NCBI GenBank assembly: GCA_016870995.1
Contig: VFZU01000058.1
Coordinates: 1 to 34,070, forward strand
Direction of reading: 5' to 3'
Length of the DNA stretch: 34,070 bases
Origin: Acidobacteriota bacterium
Lineage (GTDB): Bacteria; Acidobacteriota; Terriglobia; Bryobacterales; Bryobacteraceae
Shown here: positions 15,468 through 23,949 of the stretch, piece by piece
Layout of the letters: every line of letters starts with the position of its first letter
How positions within the stretch are numbered: the stretch's first letter is position 1
Made by a program: the position numbers and the translations under genes
The notes under the pieces: generated by a model
What the model saw: the letters and a program-made list of their open reading frames with translations, nothing else
Told to the model about the DNA's origin: nothing
Databases searched by the model: none

Positions 15468-16352
15468 ATGTCGATCAAATATCTGGTGATTATGGTGGCA
15501 AGCTTGGCGGCAGGTGCTGGGTTGGACCCGGCTTACGAAAAATCGGTTCAGGAATACCGCACAAAGCTCGAGACTTCACTGAAGTCGGACACGGGTTGGT
15601 TGACCGTGGCTGGGCTGCACTGGCTAAAGCCTGGCGAAACGACGGTTGGCAGCGACCCGAAAAGTGGGTTCGTTTTGCCGGAAGGCAAGGCTCCGGCGCA
15701 ATTGGGTTCGTTTCGTTTCGACGGCAAGAAGGTTGTGTTTCAGGCAAAGGGTAGCGGTGTGACGGTGAACGGCAAGCCGTTTACCGAGGGGCCGATTCAG
15801 GACGACGGAGCGGACAAAAAGCCGGACCTGATTACTGTGGGCGACCTGACGATGACTGTGATCGACCGTGGCGGCAGGATTGGAATTCGCTTGCGGGACA
15901 AGACCAGCAAGTACCGCAAGGAGTTTACACACCGCAGCTGGTTTCCCGTGAAGGCGGAGTACAACGTGAAAGGGAAGTTTCTGCCGTATCCAGTGGCGAA
16001 GAAGCTGCGCGTGCCGACTGTGATTGATGGTGTGGTGGAGGAACATGAGAGCCCCGGTGAAATCGAATTTGCCCTGAACGGCCAGACGCACAAAGCGCAA
16101 GTATTGAAGTCCGGGGAGACGCAGCTTTGGCTGATCTTCCGGGACCGATCGAGCGGGAAGGCCACCTATGCAGCCTGCCGCTATCTGTATGGCGAGCTGA
16201 ACAAGGACAACAGCGTGTCGTTTGATTTCAACAAGGCCTATAACCCGCCTTGTGCCTTTACACCTTTCGCGACTTGCCCGTTGCCACCAAGGCAAAATTC
16301 TCTGAAGGTCGCTGTTGAGGCTGGCGAGCTGACTTATCACGTGGAGCCATAA
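15468..16352 (+). CDS. DUF1684 protein, probably exported
   Basis: A 294-residue protein with an N-terminal hydrophobic stretch (residues 4-18) that looks like a signal peptide. 'SDTGWLTVAGLHWLKPGETTVGSDP' with 'VVFQAKGSGVTVNGKPF' form the N-terminal FHA-like-looking part. 'DFNKAYNPPCAFTPFATCPLPP' (split here: FNKAYNPPC and FTPFATCPLPP) is the family hallmark near the C-terminus, followed by 'LKVAVEAGE'. The function of DUF1684 is unknown. The two cysteines in the hallmark may pair. A decayed copy of its C-terminal half lies 0.8 kb downstream. It appears to be a single-gene unit. Confidence 0.9.
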   Translation: MSIKYLVIMVASLAAGAGLDPAYEKSVQEYRTKLETSLKSDTGWLTVAGLHWLKPGETTVGSDPKSGFVLPEGKAPAQLGSFRFDGKKVVFQAKGSGVTVNGKPFTEGPIQDDGADKKPDLITVGDLTMTVIDRGGRIGIRLRDKTSKYRKEFTHRSWFPVKAEYNVKGKFLPYPVAKKLRVPTVIDGVVEEHESPGEIEFALNGQTHKAQVLKSGETQLWLIFRDRSSGKATYAACRYLYGELNKDNSVSFDFNKAYNPPCAFTPFATCPLPPRQNSLKVAVEAGELTYHVEP

Positions 16353-16366
16353 ACCGGTGAAGTGGG

Positions 16367-17002
16367 TCATGCCGCGTAAAGCTCGGGAGCTGGGTGGGTT
16401 GGGTTCGTTATTTCATTCTGCAATTTGAGGTCATGGTGGACGGTTAGGCCGAGGAAGAGAGCGTCTTCCTGGACAAGTTCGTGTTTGCGGAGTTTGGCGC
16501 AGGGCAGAGCGGGGGAGATGTTTTCATCGAGCTCGACATCTTTGAGCTCGGCGTGCATTTCGACGGCGGCGAAGCGATCGAGCTGGAGTTGGGAGAGTTG
16601 CTTGAAGGCTTTGGCGGCGCGGCGCTCGTAGAGGGCACCGAGTTTGACGATGCGTTCCATTTGGAGGAAAAGGATCTGGTTCTCGGGGCTCAAGAGCCAG
16701 CGATCCTGGGCATCTACTTCGAGCCGTTGGGCTCTTAGGGCCTGGAACGTGGAGTAGGCATATTGTTCGAAAATCAGTTCTTCAGCGGGGCCATTTGGGA
16801 CGATTTGCTGGAATAATTGTTCGCGGAGGGCTTTGTATTGGGCTTGTTCGGCGGGGTTTGAGGTGAAGAGGGTTCCGGCAGAGGCGTTGAGGCCGTGGCG
16901 GAGGGAATTTTTTGCCGATTGCTGCTTGCCGGCGTCGGTGCGAGGCCCGGTAGACTTGAGTGCATTCTGCCGATTGGCGAGAATCTGTTCTTTTGTGGTC
17001 AT
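16367..17002 (-). CDS. NAxKSTGPxT-family hypothetical protein
   Basis: A protein of 211 residues from the ATG at 17002; the frame stays open to 17047, but 17002 has AGGAG 10 bases upstream and gives the usual family beginning. The N-terminal motif 'ANRQNALKSTGPRTDAGK' then 'NSLRHGL' is shared by a family common in acidobacteria and planctomycetes, often in many copies, with no known role. The rest is helical, charged and coiled-coil-like (residues about 55-160). No signal peptide is seen. It sits between an intact DUF1684 gene and the decayed copy of that gene, which hints at past rearrangement. Confidence 0.8.
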   Translation of the reverse strand: MTTKEQILANRQNALKSTGPRTDAGKQQSAKNSLRHGLNASAGTLFTSNPAEQAQYKALREQLFQQIVPNGPAEELIFEQYAYSTFQALRAQRLEVDAQDRWLLSPENQILFLQMERIVKLGALYERRAAKAFKQLSQLQLDRFAAVEMHAELKDVELDENISPALPCAKLRKHELVQEDALFLGLTVHHDLKLQNEITNPTHPAPELYAA

Positions 17003-17012
17003 GTGCGTTGAG

Positions 17013-17017
17013 CTCCT
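17013..17017 (-). promoter_or_regulatory. Shine-Dalgarno AGGAG deciding the start at 17002
   Basis: On the minus strand AGGAG stands 10 bases before the ATG at 17002. The upstream in-frame ATG at 17047 has no such site. Confidence 0.55.
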
Positions 17018-17148
17018 GTTTTGAGATGATTGGGGATGCAACTGCATCCGGAAACAGGATATGGGGGAGGGGTGTTGGGGTTTGGCGGGAAAGTCGAAAA
17101 GGTATTGAAAAGAATGGAAAAATAATCTTCTTTTTTCTGCTAATGCTT

Positions 17149-17509
17149 AAGTTGTTTGCCACATGCCACGGCGAAGAAGCTGCGCCGGCCGACTTTGATT
17201 AGCCAGCATGAGCACCCCGTGGAGATCAAATTTGCCTTGAGTGGCCGGACACACAAGCGAAGGTGCTGAATGCCAGAGAGGGGAAGTTATGGCTGATCTT
17301 CGCGCACCGGCCGAGGGGAAGCAAATTATCTGGCTGGCTGCTTTCTGTATGGCGAGTTGAAAATAGGTGATAGAGCGACGTTTGGCTTTTGCAAGGCATA
17401 TGATCCGCCTTGTGGGTTTACGCAGTTTGGGACTTGCCTGTTTCCGTCGCGGCAGAATTCCTTGAAGGAGTTCGCCGCAATCCTGGCAGCCACTATCAGA
17501 TCTGCCTAA
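17149..17509 (+). pseudogene. Decayed copy of the 3' half of the DUF1684 gene
   Basis: This stretch aligns by eye with about 15974-16352 of the intact gene. Shared blocks include GGCGAAGAAGCTGCGC, TTATGGCTGATCTTC-like, CTGTATGGCGAGTTGAA-like, CCGCCTTGTG and a matching TAA. The reading frame is broken by small indels and stops: the first frame gives 'IKFALSGRTHK' and then ends, and later resumes as 'LYGELKIGDRATFGFCKAYDPPCGF' (two pieces: LYGELK and FCKAYDPPCGF). The N-terminal half is absent. Together with the flanks it fills most of the gap between the genes at 17002 and 17683. Confidence 0.8.
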
Positions 17510-17523
17510 GGGCAAGCTTGCCC
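17510..17523. repeat. 14-base perfect palindrome GGGCAAGCTTGCCC
   Basis: It lies directly after the stop of the decayed gene copy, with no T-run after it. It may be a remnant of a duplication junction or a protein site. The bases from 17524 to 17682 show nothing else I can name. Confidence 0.45.
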
Positions 17524-17682
17524 CGCAGCCACGTAGGGAAACGGACGGAATATCAACTTAACACTAATCGCTGGTACAAAATTTGGGAGCAGGTCAGGTG
17601 CAGGCAAGGAAGAGGAAGCTGGCAAAAATTCTCATGCTGCCACAAAACGCGAGAAATGCCGTACCAAAAGGATCAGAAGATA

Positions 17683-18708
17683 CTAGCGGGGCATAAAGCG
17701 GACGCGGTCGTCGTAGCCGGTCATCTCAAGGTAGCCGCGGCCAGACTGAGAGCCGGTGAACTGCATTGCACCTTCCCAGTAGCTGGGAGTGAGCTTGCTC
17801 TTGCTCAAGAGTTCCTGATTGTCGAGGAGAGGCTTCGCGCTGAGTTCGATGCCGATACTCGGAATGCGGATCAGCCATTCGACGGGGTAGCGCTTCCAGA
17901 GCCGTTGTGGGGTGAACTGAATGTCGCTCAACGCGAGGTGCGTGGTTTGGCCTTTTTCGTTGATGAAGGTGCCTGCCGAGAAGGGGCTCGATTTGCCGTC
18001 CTTCTGGCGGAGGCGGTAGAGCATCAGCTCAGTTGAGTTGTCGAGCTGGATCGAGAACCAGTCCCAGCCAGCAAGGTTTTGGTCGAGCTCACTTGAGAAA
18101 TACTCGTGGTCCATCCAGGTGTTGCCTTGCACCTGATGCGTGATGCCGCTGAGCTGGATTTGACCCTGGGTCGTAAGACGGGGGAAAGAAATGTAGTGGC
18201 TCGCCTGGCCGGGGTTGGGGCCTTTTTGACTCACACCATTGGGGCCGTGGATGACGTGGGGCTTCGCTGGAATGAGAGCCAGATTGATGTTGAAGTTCTG
18301 GTCGGTGGCAAGAAGAGTGTGTTTGTTTGGCGTAAGGTGGCAGGACCAATTGCCATTCCAGATTCGTTCCGACTTCAGGTCGACACCAGCAAGGCCGGGG
18401 CCGGGGCGATTCAGGCGCTCAGCATGGAAGAACTGCTTCCCCTCAACGTCAGTAAGAGCCAGGTGGGCCATGTAGGCATCGCGGGTAGACCAGATGGACT
18501 TCTGCTCAATCGAAGGCTGCAGAGCCGCGCGGAAGAATGTGAGCTCGTAGCCGAAGCGGCGGCCAGATTGGGTGGCGAGGTTGCCGGTGTAATACCACCA
18601 CTCGGTTTGAAACTCGGGATGAGAAAAGTGATCGCGCGGGAACTCGTATTTGTAGCCGGGGAGGGCCTTGATAAACGTAGCGGCGGAGAGGAACTGGCGG
18701 CGTGTCAT
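17683..18708 (-). CDS. attH: AttH-like (CrtC/lipocalin-like) protein of an AttEFGH-type ABC system
   Basis: A 341-residue protein of the CrtC/AttH family. Marks are 'FQTEWWYYTGNL' (33-44), 'YELTFFRAAL', 'WMDHEYFSSEL' and 'GWDWFSIQLD..ELMLYRLR', giving the two lipocalin-like halves. It begins MTRRQFLSAA, a possible twin-arginine-type export signal, though its hydrophobic part is short. In other bacteria this protein is encoded with an ABC transporter (AttE, AttF, AttG) and probably handles a hydrophobic cargo in the periplasm; the substrate is unknown. Its ATG overlaps the permease stop by 4 bases, and it is last in the operon. Carotenoid hydratase activity is possible for the family but unlikely here, with no carotenoid genes nearby. 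Confidence 0.85.
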   Translation of the reverse strand: MTRRQFLSAATFIKALPGYKYEFPRDHFSHPEFQTEWWYYTGNLATQSGRRFGYELTFFRAALQPSIEQKSIWSTRDAYMAHLALTDVEGKQFFHAERLNRPGPGLAGVDLKSERIWNGNWSCHLTPNKHTLLATDQNFNINLALIPAKPHVIHGPNGVSQKGPNPGQASHYISFPRLTTQGQIQLSGITHQVQGNTWMDHEYFSSELDQNLAGWDWFSIQLDNSTELMLYRLRQKDGKSSPFSAGTFINEKGQTTHLALSDIQFTPQRLWKRYPVEWLIRIPSIGIELSAKPLLDNQELLSKSKLTPSYWEGAMQFTGSQSGRGYLEMTGYDDRVRFMPR

Positions 18709-21200
18709 TCTTCGTGCAAGACCTCGATGGGGTTGAGTGTGGTGGCGATCTTCGCGGGGTAGAGGCCAGCGATGACCGTGGCGACGAATACGAAGGCAAG
18801 GGCGGAGAGCAACGCGAGAACGGGAGCGTGGAATTCAATCGTCCACCCGAAGCTCTGCTTGTTGATCACGAAGATCAAGACCAGGCTCAACAAGCTGCCG
18901 CTCAAGACCCCCAGGATCTGTGAAAACAGGCCAATGAATGCAGCTTCAAAAAGGATGATGCCGCGGACCTGTTGCTTCGCAGCACCAAGAAAACGAATCA
19001 GGCCGATCTCACGACGACGATCAATGATCAGTGCGAGCATCGCCCCGGCGACGCCCATCACAGCGACGAAGATGGCTACAGCCTCAAGCGCATAAGTGAC
19101 GGCAAAGGTTTGATCGAAGATGCGGATCGCTTCGTTCCGCAGCGAGTTGTTCTCGAAGACGACGATGCGGCGCGGCGCATAAGACCGTTCAATTTGAGTG
19201 CGAAGGGCAGCGCGGTCGACATCTGGTTTCGTGTAGATGGCGAGGTTCGATGGCTCGTCTGCCGGGAGGTAACGCTTGATGATGGAGTGATCGAGAATGA
19301 TGTAGCCGTTTTCGCTGGAGTAGTCGAGGAAGATACCCGCAATACGGAACGTTGGCTTGCCGGTGCCGAGGGGAATGGTGATGGGATCACCAACCTTGAC
19401 GCGGTGCTTTTCAGAGAAGGGTTCGCTGATGATGACAGCCTCCCCGGCGAGCATACTCTTAATGGCGTCCTGCATATCGCCAGACTTCAGTGACGTGCGG
19501 CCATAGCGCATCTGGGCGCGGACGTCCCCAGCAGCAAGTGTCACAGGCAGGCCGTTATAGCGGATGGAGTAAGCGCGGAAACGGTCGACGGCGACGACAC
19601 CGGGCAAGGCTTCAATCTTGGTGGCGACTTCTTCGGCGATGGTGGGGTGCCGGTCCATGGCGGCATCGCCGGCAGGGCGAAGGTAGAAGTCCGCGCGGAT
19701 CTGCCGATCAATCCAGGTGAGCATCGTTTCGCGGAAGCTACCCACCATGATGCCGACACTCGTCATCATCGCGATGGCCGTAGCGAGAGCCGCGACGAGG
19801 ACGCTCGATCGACGCAAGGCACCGGCGAGACTACGGCCTGCGAGCAGCGATTGCACACCGCCCCAACTGGCGATATGGCGGGCACCAAACTGAATCAGGC
19901 TGGCCGAGCTCAGACTGGCGGCGGCAATGAGGGCTAGCGTGGCGAGGTAGCCGCCAAAGGGCTTGCCCACGATGGGAGGCAATTGGCAAAGAGCCGCACC
20001 GATGGCGAGCAACACTCCCGCGTAAACCAGATGGCGCGGAGTGGCTTGTTGGAGTTGGGTATCGATGCGGCCACGGGCCATTGCCTCAGTGGGTGGAATC
20101 TGGCCCGCTTCAAGCGCAGGGGCGAGAGCGGCCAGCAGGCTGACGGCAATGCCAGAGCCAAGGCTGAGGGCGGCTGCTGCGAGATCGAATTCAACCGGGG
20201 CTGCAGTGGAGGAAACATAAAGTGCCTGGACGGTGAGCCCTACCAGCTTCACAGCGCCTTCAGCGAGGATGCGACCGATGACGAGGCCAAGCCCACCACC
20301 GGCAACACCAAAGAAGAGCGCCTCGGCAAGAAAGGCGAATGTCATCAATTGCCTGGTTGCGCCAACCGCGCGAACGATGCCGATCTCTGCGCGGCGGCGG
20401 ACCACAGAAACGCTGATGGTGTTGTAGATAAGGAACGCACCGACCATGAGGGCAATGTAGGAAAGCACGCGCAGATTCCAGCGAAACGCGGCCAGCATCT
20501 TGCGGTTCTCTTCTTTACGCGCACCGATGGGACGGACGCTGGCACCAGCAGGCACGTGTTTGGCGAGAGTGTCGACCCAAGTATCGACATTTACCTTTTC
20601 AGCGGCAGGAAGGCTCACCAGGATCCGGTCGACACGATTGCGGCGGTTGGTGACGGCTTCGGCGTCTTCAACATCCATCAGCACGAGGTCGCCAGAAACC
20701 TGACCGGAGTCGATAATGCCAAGGATCTTGTAAGAGAGGGGTTGGTCGTTGATCTGAAGCCAGATGGTCTCGCCTTTACGGCCAACAGAGGCCGTCGTGA
20801 ACACGCCGCGCTCTGTGGGTTTAACGGGCTGGGTCGGCTCGCCAGAGGATTCGAGTTCAAGGGCGTTGGCAAAGATGTCGACACCGATCAGTGGAACGGT
20901 GCGCTTGTTAGCAAGCAGCGCATAGTCTTCGATGCGGGGTGAGAACTTGAGGGGATAGGGGAGCTGGGAAAGTTGAGCGAGGAGATCTACGGGCAGTCCA
21001 CCAGTGGCGAGGATTTCAATATCGTCTTGACCCGAAACGGTCTCCATGGAGGACTTAAAACTGCCGGCGGCGGCTTCTCCGGCGAGGTCCATGGCAAAGA
21101 TCACGGCAACGCCGAGAGCGATGGAGAGCAGAGTAGTTGTCGTGCGTGCCTTGTCAGCCCAAAGAGGACGGAGGATGAGGCGGAAGAAAAGCCACGTCAT
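18705..21200 (-). CDS. Large FtsX-type ABC permease (double MacB/LolC-like domain)
   Basis: An 831-residue inner-membrane permease with two FtsX modules. The conserved 'RRxEIGxxRxxGA' occurs twice, at about 269-281 and about 730, each next to a TM pair. About ten membrane segments are visible: near 22-40, 245-266, 285-310, 340-362, 390-410, 418-438, 465-488 and three after 700. Large periplasmic loops lie between them (45-240 and 490-700). This is the layout of YbbP-like type VII ABC permeases, which move lipids or other hydrophobic substances across or along the envelope, or power periplasmic machines. It may be a fusion of AttF and AttG. It overlaps both neighbours by four bases. Confidence 0.92.
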   Translation of the reverse strand: MTWLFFRLILRPLWADKARTTTTLLSIALGVAVIFAMDLAGEAAAGSFKSSMETVSGQDDIEILATGGLPVDLLAQLSQLPYPLKFSPRIEDYALLANKRTVPLIGVDIFANALELESSGEPTQPVKPTERGVFTTASVGRKGETIWLQINDQPLSYKILGIIDSGQVSGDLVLMDVEDAEAVTNRRNRVDRILVSLPAAEKVNVDTWVDTLAKHVPAGASVRPIGARKEENRKMLAAFRWNLRVLSYIALMVGAFLIYNTISVSVVRRRAEIGIVRAVGATRQLMTFAFLAEALFFGVAGGGLGLVIGRILAEGAVKLVGLTVQALYVSSTAAPVEFDLAAAALSLGSGIAVSLLAALAPALEAGQIPPTEAMARGRIDTQLQQATPRHLVYAGVLLAIGAALCQLPPIVGKPFGGYLATLALIAAASLSSASLIQFGARHIASWGGVQSLLAGRSLAGALRRSSVLVAALATAIAMMTSVGIMVGSFRETMLTWIDRQIRADFYLRPAGDAAMDRHPTIAEEVATKIEALPGVVAVDRFRAYSIRYNGLPVTLAAGDVRAQMRYGRTSLKSGDMQDAIKSMLAGEAVIISEPFSEKHRVKVGDPITIPLGTGKPTFRIAGIFLDYSSENGYIILDHSIIKRYLPADEPSNLAIYTKPDVDRAALRTQIERSYAPRRIVVFENNSLRNEAIRIFDQTFAVTYALEAVAIFVAVMGVAGAMLALIIDRRREIGLIRFLGAAKQQVRGIILFEAAFIGLFSQILGVLSGSLLSLVLIFVINKQSFGWTIEFHAPVLALLSALAFVFVATVIAGLYPAKIATTLNPIEVLHEE

Positions 21201-21868
21201 TGAATGCGGCCGTCGCGCATGACGATGGTTTGATCGGTGACGCGAGTGGAATCCTGAGAATGGGTCGCCATGAGGATGGCGGTGCCGAAGTCGCTGGTGG
21301 CGCGGCGAAGTAGATCAAGGATGAGGTTGCCCGTGGTGGTATCCAGATTGCCAATCGGCTCATCAGCCAGCAGGAGCCTCGGCCTGTGAACGAGGGCGCG
21401 GGCAATGGCGACACGCTGCATCTGGCCGCCGGAGAGCTGGTGAGGCATCCGGTGTTCGTAGCCGGAAAGCTCAACCCAGGCCAGAGACTCCGTGGCGCTC
21501 TTGCGGGCGTCGGGTGAGCCCGCCAGCAGAAGAGGAAGTTCGACGTTTTCTACAACAGAAAGCGTGGGAAGCAACTGGAAGTTCTGAAAGATGAAACCGA
21601 CCTTGTTACGGCGGAGCGCGGTCAGTTGGGCATCGTCGAGGTTTGAAGTGATCTGGGTGTCGATCCGAACCTCTCCCGAGGTGGGGAAATCCATCGCACC
21701 GGCAAGGTTCAGCAGTGTGGATTTGCCGCAGCCGCTACGGCCCACCAAAGCTACAAACTGGCCCGGATCGAGAGTTAGGGACACCCCATCCAGCGCCCTC
21801 ACCTGTTGACCCTGTGCCTGGTATTGCTTGGTTACTTGATCGATTTGTAAAATTGCCACTCGATCCAT
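21197..21868 (-). CDS. ABC transporter ATPase, LolD/MacB class (AttE-like)
   Basis: A 223-residue nucleotide-binding protein with Walker A GRSGCGKST (43-51), a Q-loop ('FIFQNFQLLP'), the signature LSGGQMQRVAIARAL, Walker B 'LLLADEP' followed by 'IGNLD', and the H-loop 'ATHS'. 'LSVVENVELPLL' and 'DEPIGNLD' are typical of the LolD/MacB/FtsE class. It energises the permease encoded just downstream (ATGA overlap). It is the first gene of the three-gene operon; the antiporter gene starts 23 bases away on the other strand, so promoter elements must lie in those 23 bases or inside the antiporter gene. Confidence 0.95.
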   Translation of the reverse strand: MDRVAILQIDQVTKQYQAQGQQVRALDGVSLTLDPGQFVALVGRSGCGKSTLLNLAGAMDFPTSGEVRIDTQITSNLDDAQLTALRRNKVGFIFQNFQLLPTLSVVENVELPLLLAGSPDARKSATESLAWVELSGYEHRMPHQLSGGQMQRVAIARALVHRPRLLLADEPIGNLDTTTGNLILDLLRRATSDFGTAILMATHSQDSTRVTDQTIVMRDGRIQ

Positions 21869-21891
21869 TAGATTCCGCTAGCCTAAGAAAG

Positions 21892-23070
21892 ATGGCATTC
21901 TTACTCAGCAGCGGCGCCGACAGTGTTGGGCTCCTGCTGAACATTTTGCTCGTATTTGGGGCTGCAAAGCTGCTTGCCGAAGTGGCTGAGATCCTGGGGC
22001 AGCCTGGCGTGGTGGGCGAATTACTAGCTGGAGTACTAATTGGGCCCAGCGTTTTGGGCTGGGTTGCGCCAAACGAACTGTTGAATGTTTTCAGCGAATT
22101 GGGAGTAATGTTCCTGCTTTTTCAGGTGGGGATGGGATTGAAGGATTTCAAGCTGACACAAGTAGGATGGGATGCCGTCTTGATTGCGGTTTCCGGGGTG
22201 ATTGTTCCCTTCATCATGGGTCGGCAGATTATGCTGATGCTGGGACACCCAGGGGTAGAGGCGGCGTTTGTCGGTGCGGCCATGGTGGCGACCAGCGTCG
22301 GGATCACTGCGAAGGTGCTGGCGGATATGGGTTTGCTGAGTGTCCGGTCGAGCAAGTTGATTCTGGCGGCGGCGATTATTGACGATGTGCTGGGGTTGCT
22401 CGTGTTGGCCGTGGTGTCCAGCACAGCCAAAGGGCCATTGAATTATCTGGATTTGGGGCTGACGGCGGTGCTGGCAATCGGGTTCACGCTGGTCGTCGCG
22501 ATATTCGGTACACGAGCTTTCGAGAAAATTGTGCCGCGCTTCGATAGCGCGACCAAGACAGCGAAGAGCCAATTCATCCTTTCGATGCTGCTCTTGTTCG
22601 GATTGTCGATTTTGGCGAGCCGCGCGGGGGTGGCGGCAATCATCGGAGCTTTTTTGGCAGGTATGGCGCTGGCTTCGAGCGTGAGTCATGAGACGAAGAG
22701 CGAGACGGCGGGTGTAACGGAATTGCTGGTGCCCTTCTTCCTGGTGGGAATCGGAATGAGGATGGACCTCACGGTGTTTCGCGATCCAGGTACGTTGACG
22801 ATGTGCGGGCTGATCCTGGCAGCGGCCATCCTCTCGAAGTTGATCGGTTGTGGGATCGGGGCGTGGCGGTTGGGCTATCGCGGCGCGCTGCGCGTGGGAA
22901 CAGGGATGGTGCCGAGAGGCGAGGTGGGCATGGTGGTGGCGCAGATCGGGGCAGGGATGGGCGTGATCCCGAATGACGTCTTTGCAGTTGTCGTGTTCAT
23001 GTCGATTGCGACCACAATGATTGCTCCCGTGATGCTGAAGATGGCTTACCGCGGAGCGGTGGCGGAGTAG
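21892..23070 (+). CDS. CPA2-type cation/proton antiporter (Kef-like, no regulatory domain)
   Basis: A protein of 392 residues from the ATG at 21892; the frame runs further upstream through the ABC ATPase gene of the other strand, but the first membrane segment begins right after this ATG. About 12-13 membrane segments. 'GVVGELLAGVLIGPSVLG' (39-56), 'MVATSVGITAKVLAD' (131-145) and the 'IIDDVLGLL' motif with D164-D165 mark the NhaA-fold/CPA2 ion site; two aspartates point to electrogenic exchange. There is no C-terminal RCK/TrkA-N domain, unlike KefB/C. The ion, Na+ or K+, cannot be told. AGAAAG precedes the ATG. The last 25 bases overlap the convergent ankyrin gene. Confidence 0.93.
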   Translation: MAFLLSSGADSVGLLLNILLVFGAAKLLAEVAEILGQPGVVGELLAGVLIGPSVLGWVAPNELLNVFSELGVMFLLFQVGMGLKDFKLTQVGWDAVLIAVSGVIVPFIMGRQIMLMLGHPGVEAAFVGAAMVATSVGITAKVLADMGLLSVRSSKLILAAAIIDDVLGLLVLAVVSSTAKGPLNYLDLGLTAVLAIGFTLVVAIFGTRAFEKIVPRFDSATKTAKSQFILSMLLLFGLSILASRAGVAAIIGAFLAGMALASSVSHETKSETAGVTELLVPFFLVGIGMRMDLTVFRDPGTLTMCGLILAAAILSKLIGCGIGAWRLGYRGALRVGTGMVPRGEVGMVVAQIGAGMGVIPNDVFAVVVFMSIATTMIAPVMLKMAYRGAVAE

Positions 23071-23855
23071 CTTTCAAGCAGGGCGACGGCTTCGCTAAGT
23101 CCGGCGCGGCGGGCGACTTCAAGAGGCGTCATTCCGTTCTTGTCTTTCAGTTTGGGATTGGCCTTGAGGCCGATGAGGGCTTCGAGAGATTTGAGCTTCC
23201 CCATCGCAGCGGCCAAGTGGAGCGGTGTTTGTTGATCGTCGCGGGTGAGGGCGTTTGGGTCGGCACCTTCTTTGGTGAGTTCTGCGATCACAGCCGCGCT
23301 GTCGGCGAGGGCGGCTTCATGGATGGCTTGTGTTCCAGTCTTCGTCACTGTCCCTGGCCGCGCGCCTTGGTCGAGCAGCACGCGGACAATCTCCACATCG
23401 CCTTTGAATGCGGCGTCGGCAAGTGGAGTGGAGCCATTGCTGCCTGGGCGGTTAGGGTCGGTGCCCATTTGGAGAAGCATCAGGGTGATACTTTTTTCGC
23501 CGCGAGGGATGGAATGTTCAAGAGTCCAGGGTGAGGGTCCTGAGTTTCGCTGCGATGTGGGCGCAAAGAAAATCTTGGCCATAGCGGCTCGCTCTTGCGG
23601 GTTTGGGATGTTGACGAAAGCGTGGAAGGCCGTGCGGCCTTTGCGGTCGCGCTTGCTCATGCCGGCGCCAGCTTCCAGCAGGAGAGCGACGCAAGCGGGC
23701 TTGCGCGAATCGACAGCCATGTGGAGAGGCGTGAGGCCCTTTTCGTCAGGCTCGTTTAAGGCAGGTTGCTTCGCCAGAAGCTGCTTGAATTGGGCGGGGT
23801 CGCAGGTCTGGGAGGCCTGATGGAGAGTGATTGCGGCGGCGAGTTGAAGACGCAT
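23046..23855 (-). CDS. Ankyrin-repeat protein
   Basis: A protein of 269 residues from the ATG at 23855; longer starts to 24146 would run into the opposite receptor gene and its promoter, so they are not used. Ankyrin units: 'KGLTPLHMAVDSRKPACVALLLEAGA', 'GRTAFHAFVN', 'GSTPLADAAFKGDVEIVRVLLDQGA', 'GTQAIHEAALADSAAVIAELTKEGADPN', 'QTPLHLAAAMGKLKSLEALIGLKANP' and 'GMTPLEVARRAGLSEAVALLES'. The first residues (MRLQLAAAITLHQA) may be a weak signal sequence, as in acidobacterial secreted ankyrin proteins. It is a protein-binding scaffold; partners unknown. It overlaps the antiporter gene end by 25 bases. Confidence 0.88.
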   Translation of the reverse strand: MRLQLAAAITLHQASQTCDPAQFKQLLAKQPALNEPDEKGLTPLHMAVDSRKPACVALLLEAGAGMSKRDRKGRTAFHAFVNIPNPQERAAMAKIFFAPTSQRNSGPSPWTLEHSIPRGEKSITLMLLQMGTDPNRPGSNGSTPLADAAFKGDVEIVRVLLDQGARPGTVTKTGTQAIHEAALADSAAVIAELTKEGADPNALTRDDQQTPLHLAAAMGKLKSLEALIGLKANPKLKDKNGMTPLEVARRAGLSEAVALLESYSATAPR

Positions 23856-23913
23856 GGCGATTATGAAATAGAACGCAGGTGTGCAGAAATCGTCACGCCC
23901 AGTTTTAAGGCCA

Positions 23914-23942
23914 TTGGTTCTGCCACAGGAATCCAATACAAT
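23914..23942 (+). promoter_or_regulatory. Promoter TTGGTT-17-TACAAT of an Oar-like receptor
   Basis: TTGGTT (23914-23919), 17 bases, TACAAT (23937-23942), then 7 bases to the ATG at 23950, where no Shine-Dalgarno is seen. The best of the window's leaderless-type promoters. Confidence 0.6.
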
Positions 23943-23949
23943 TGTCCTC

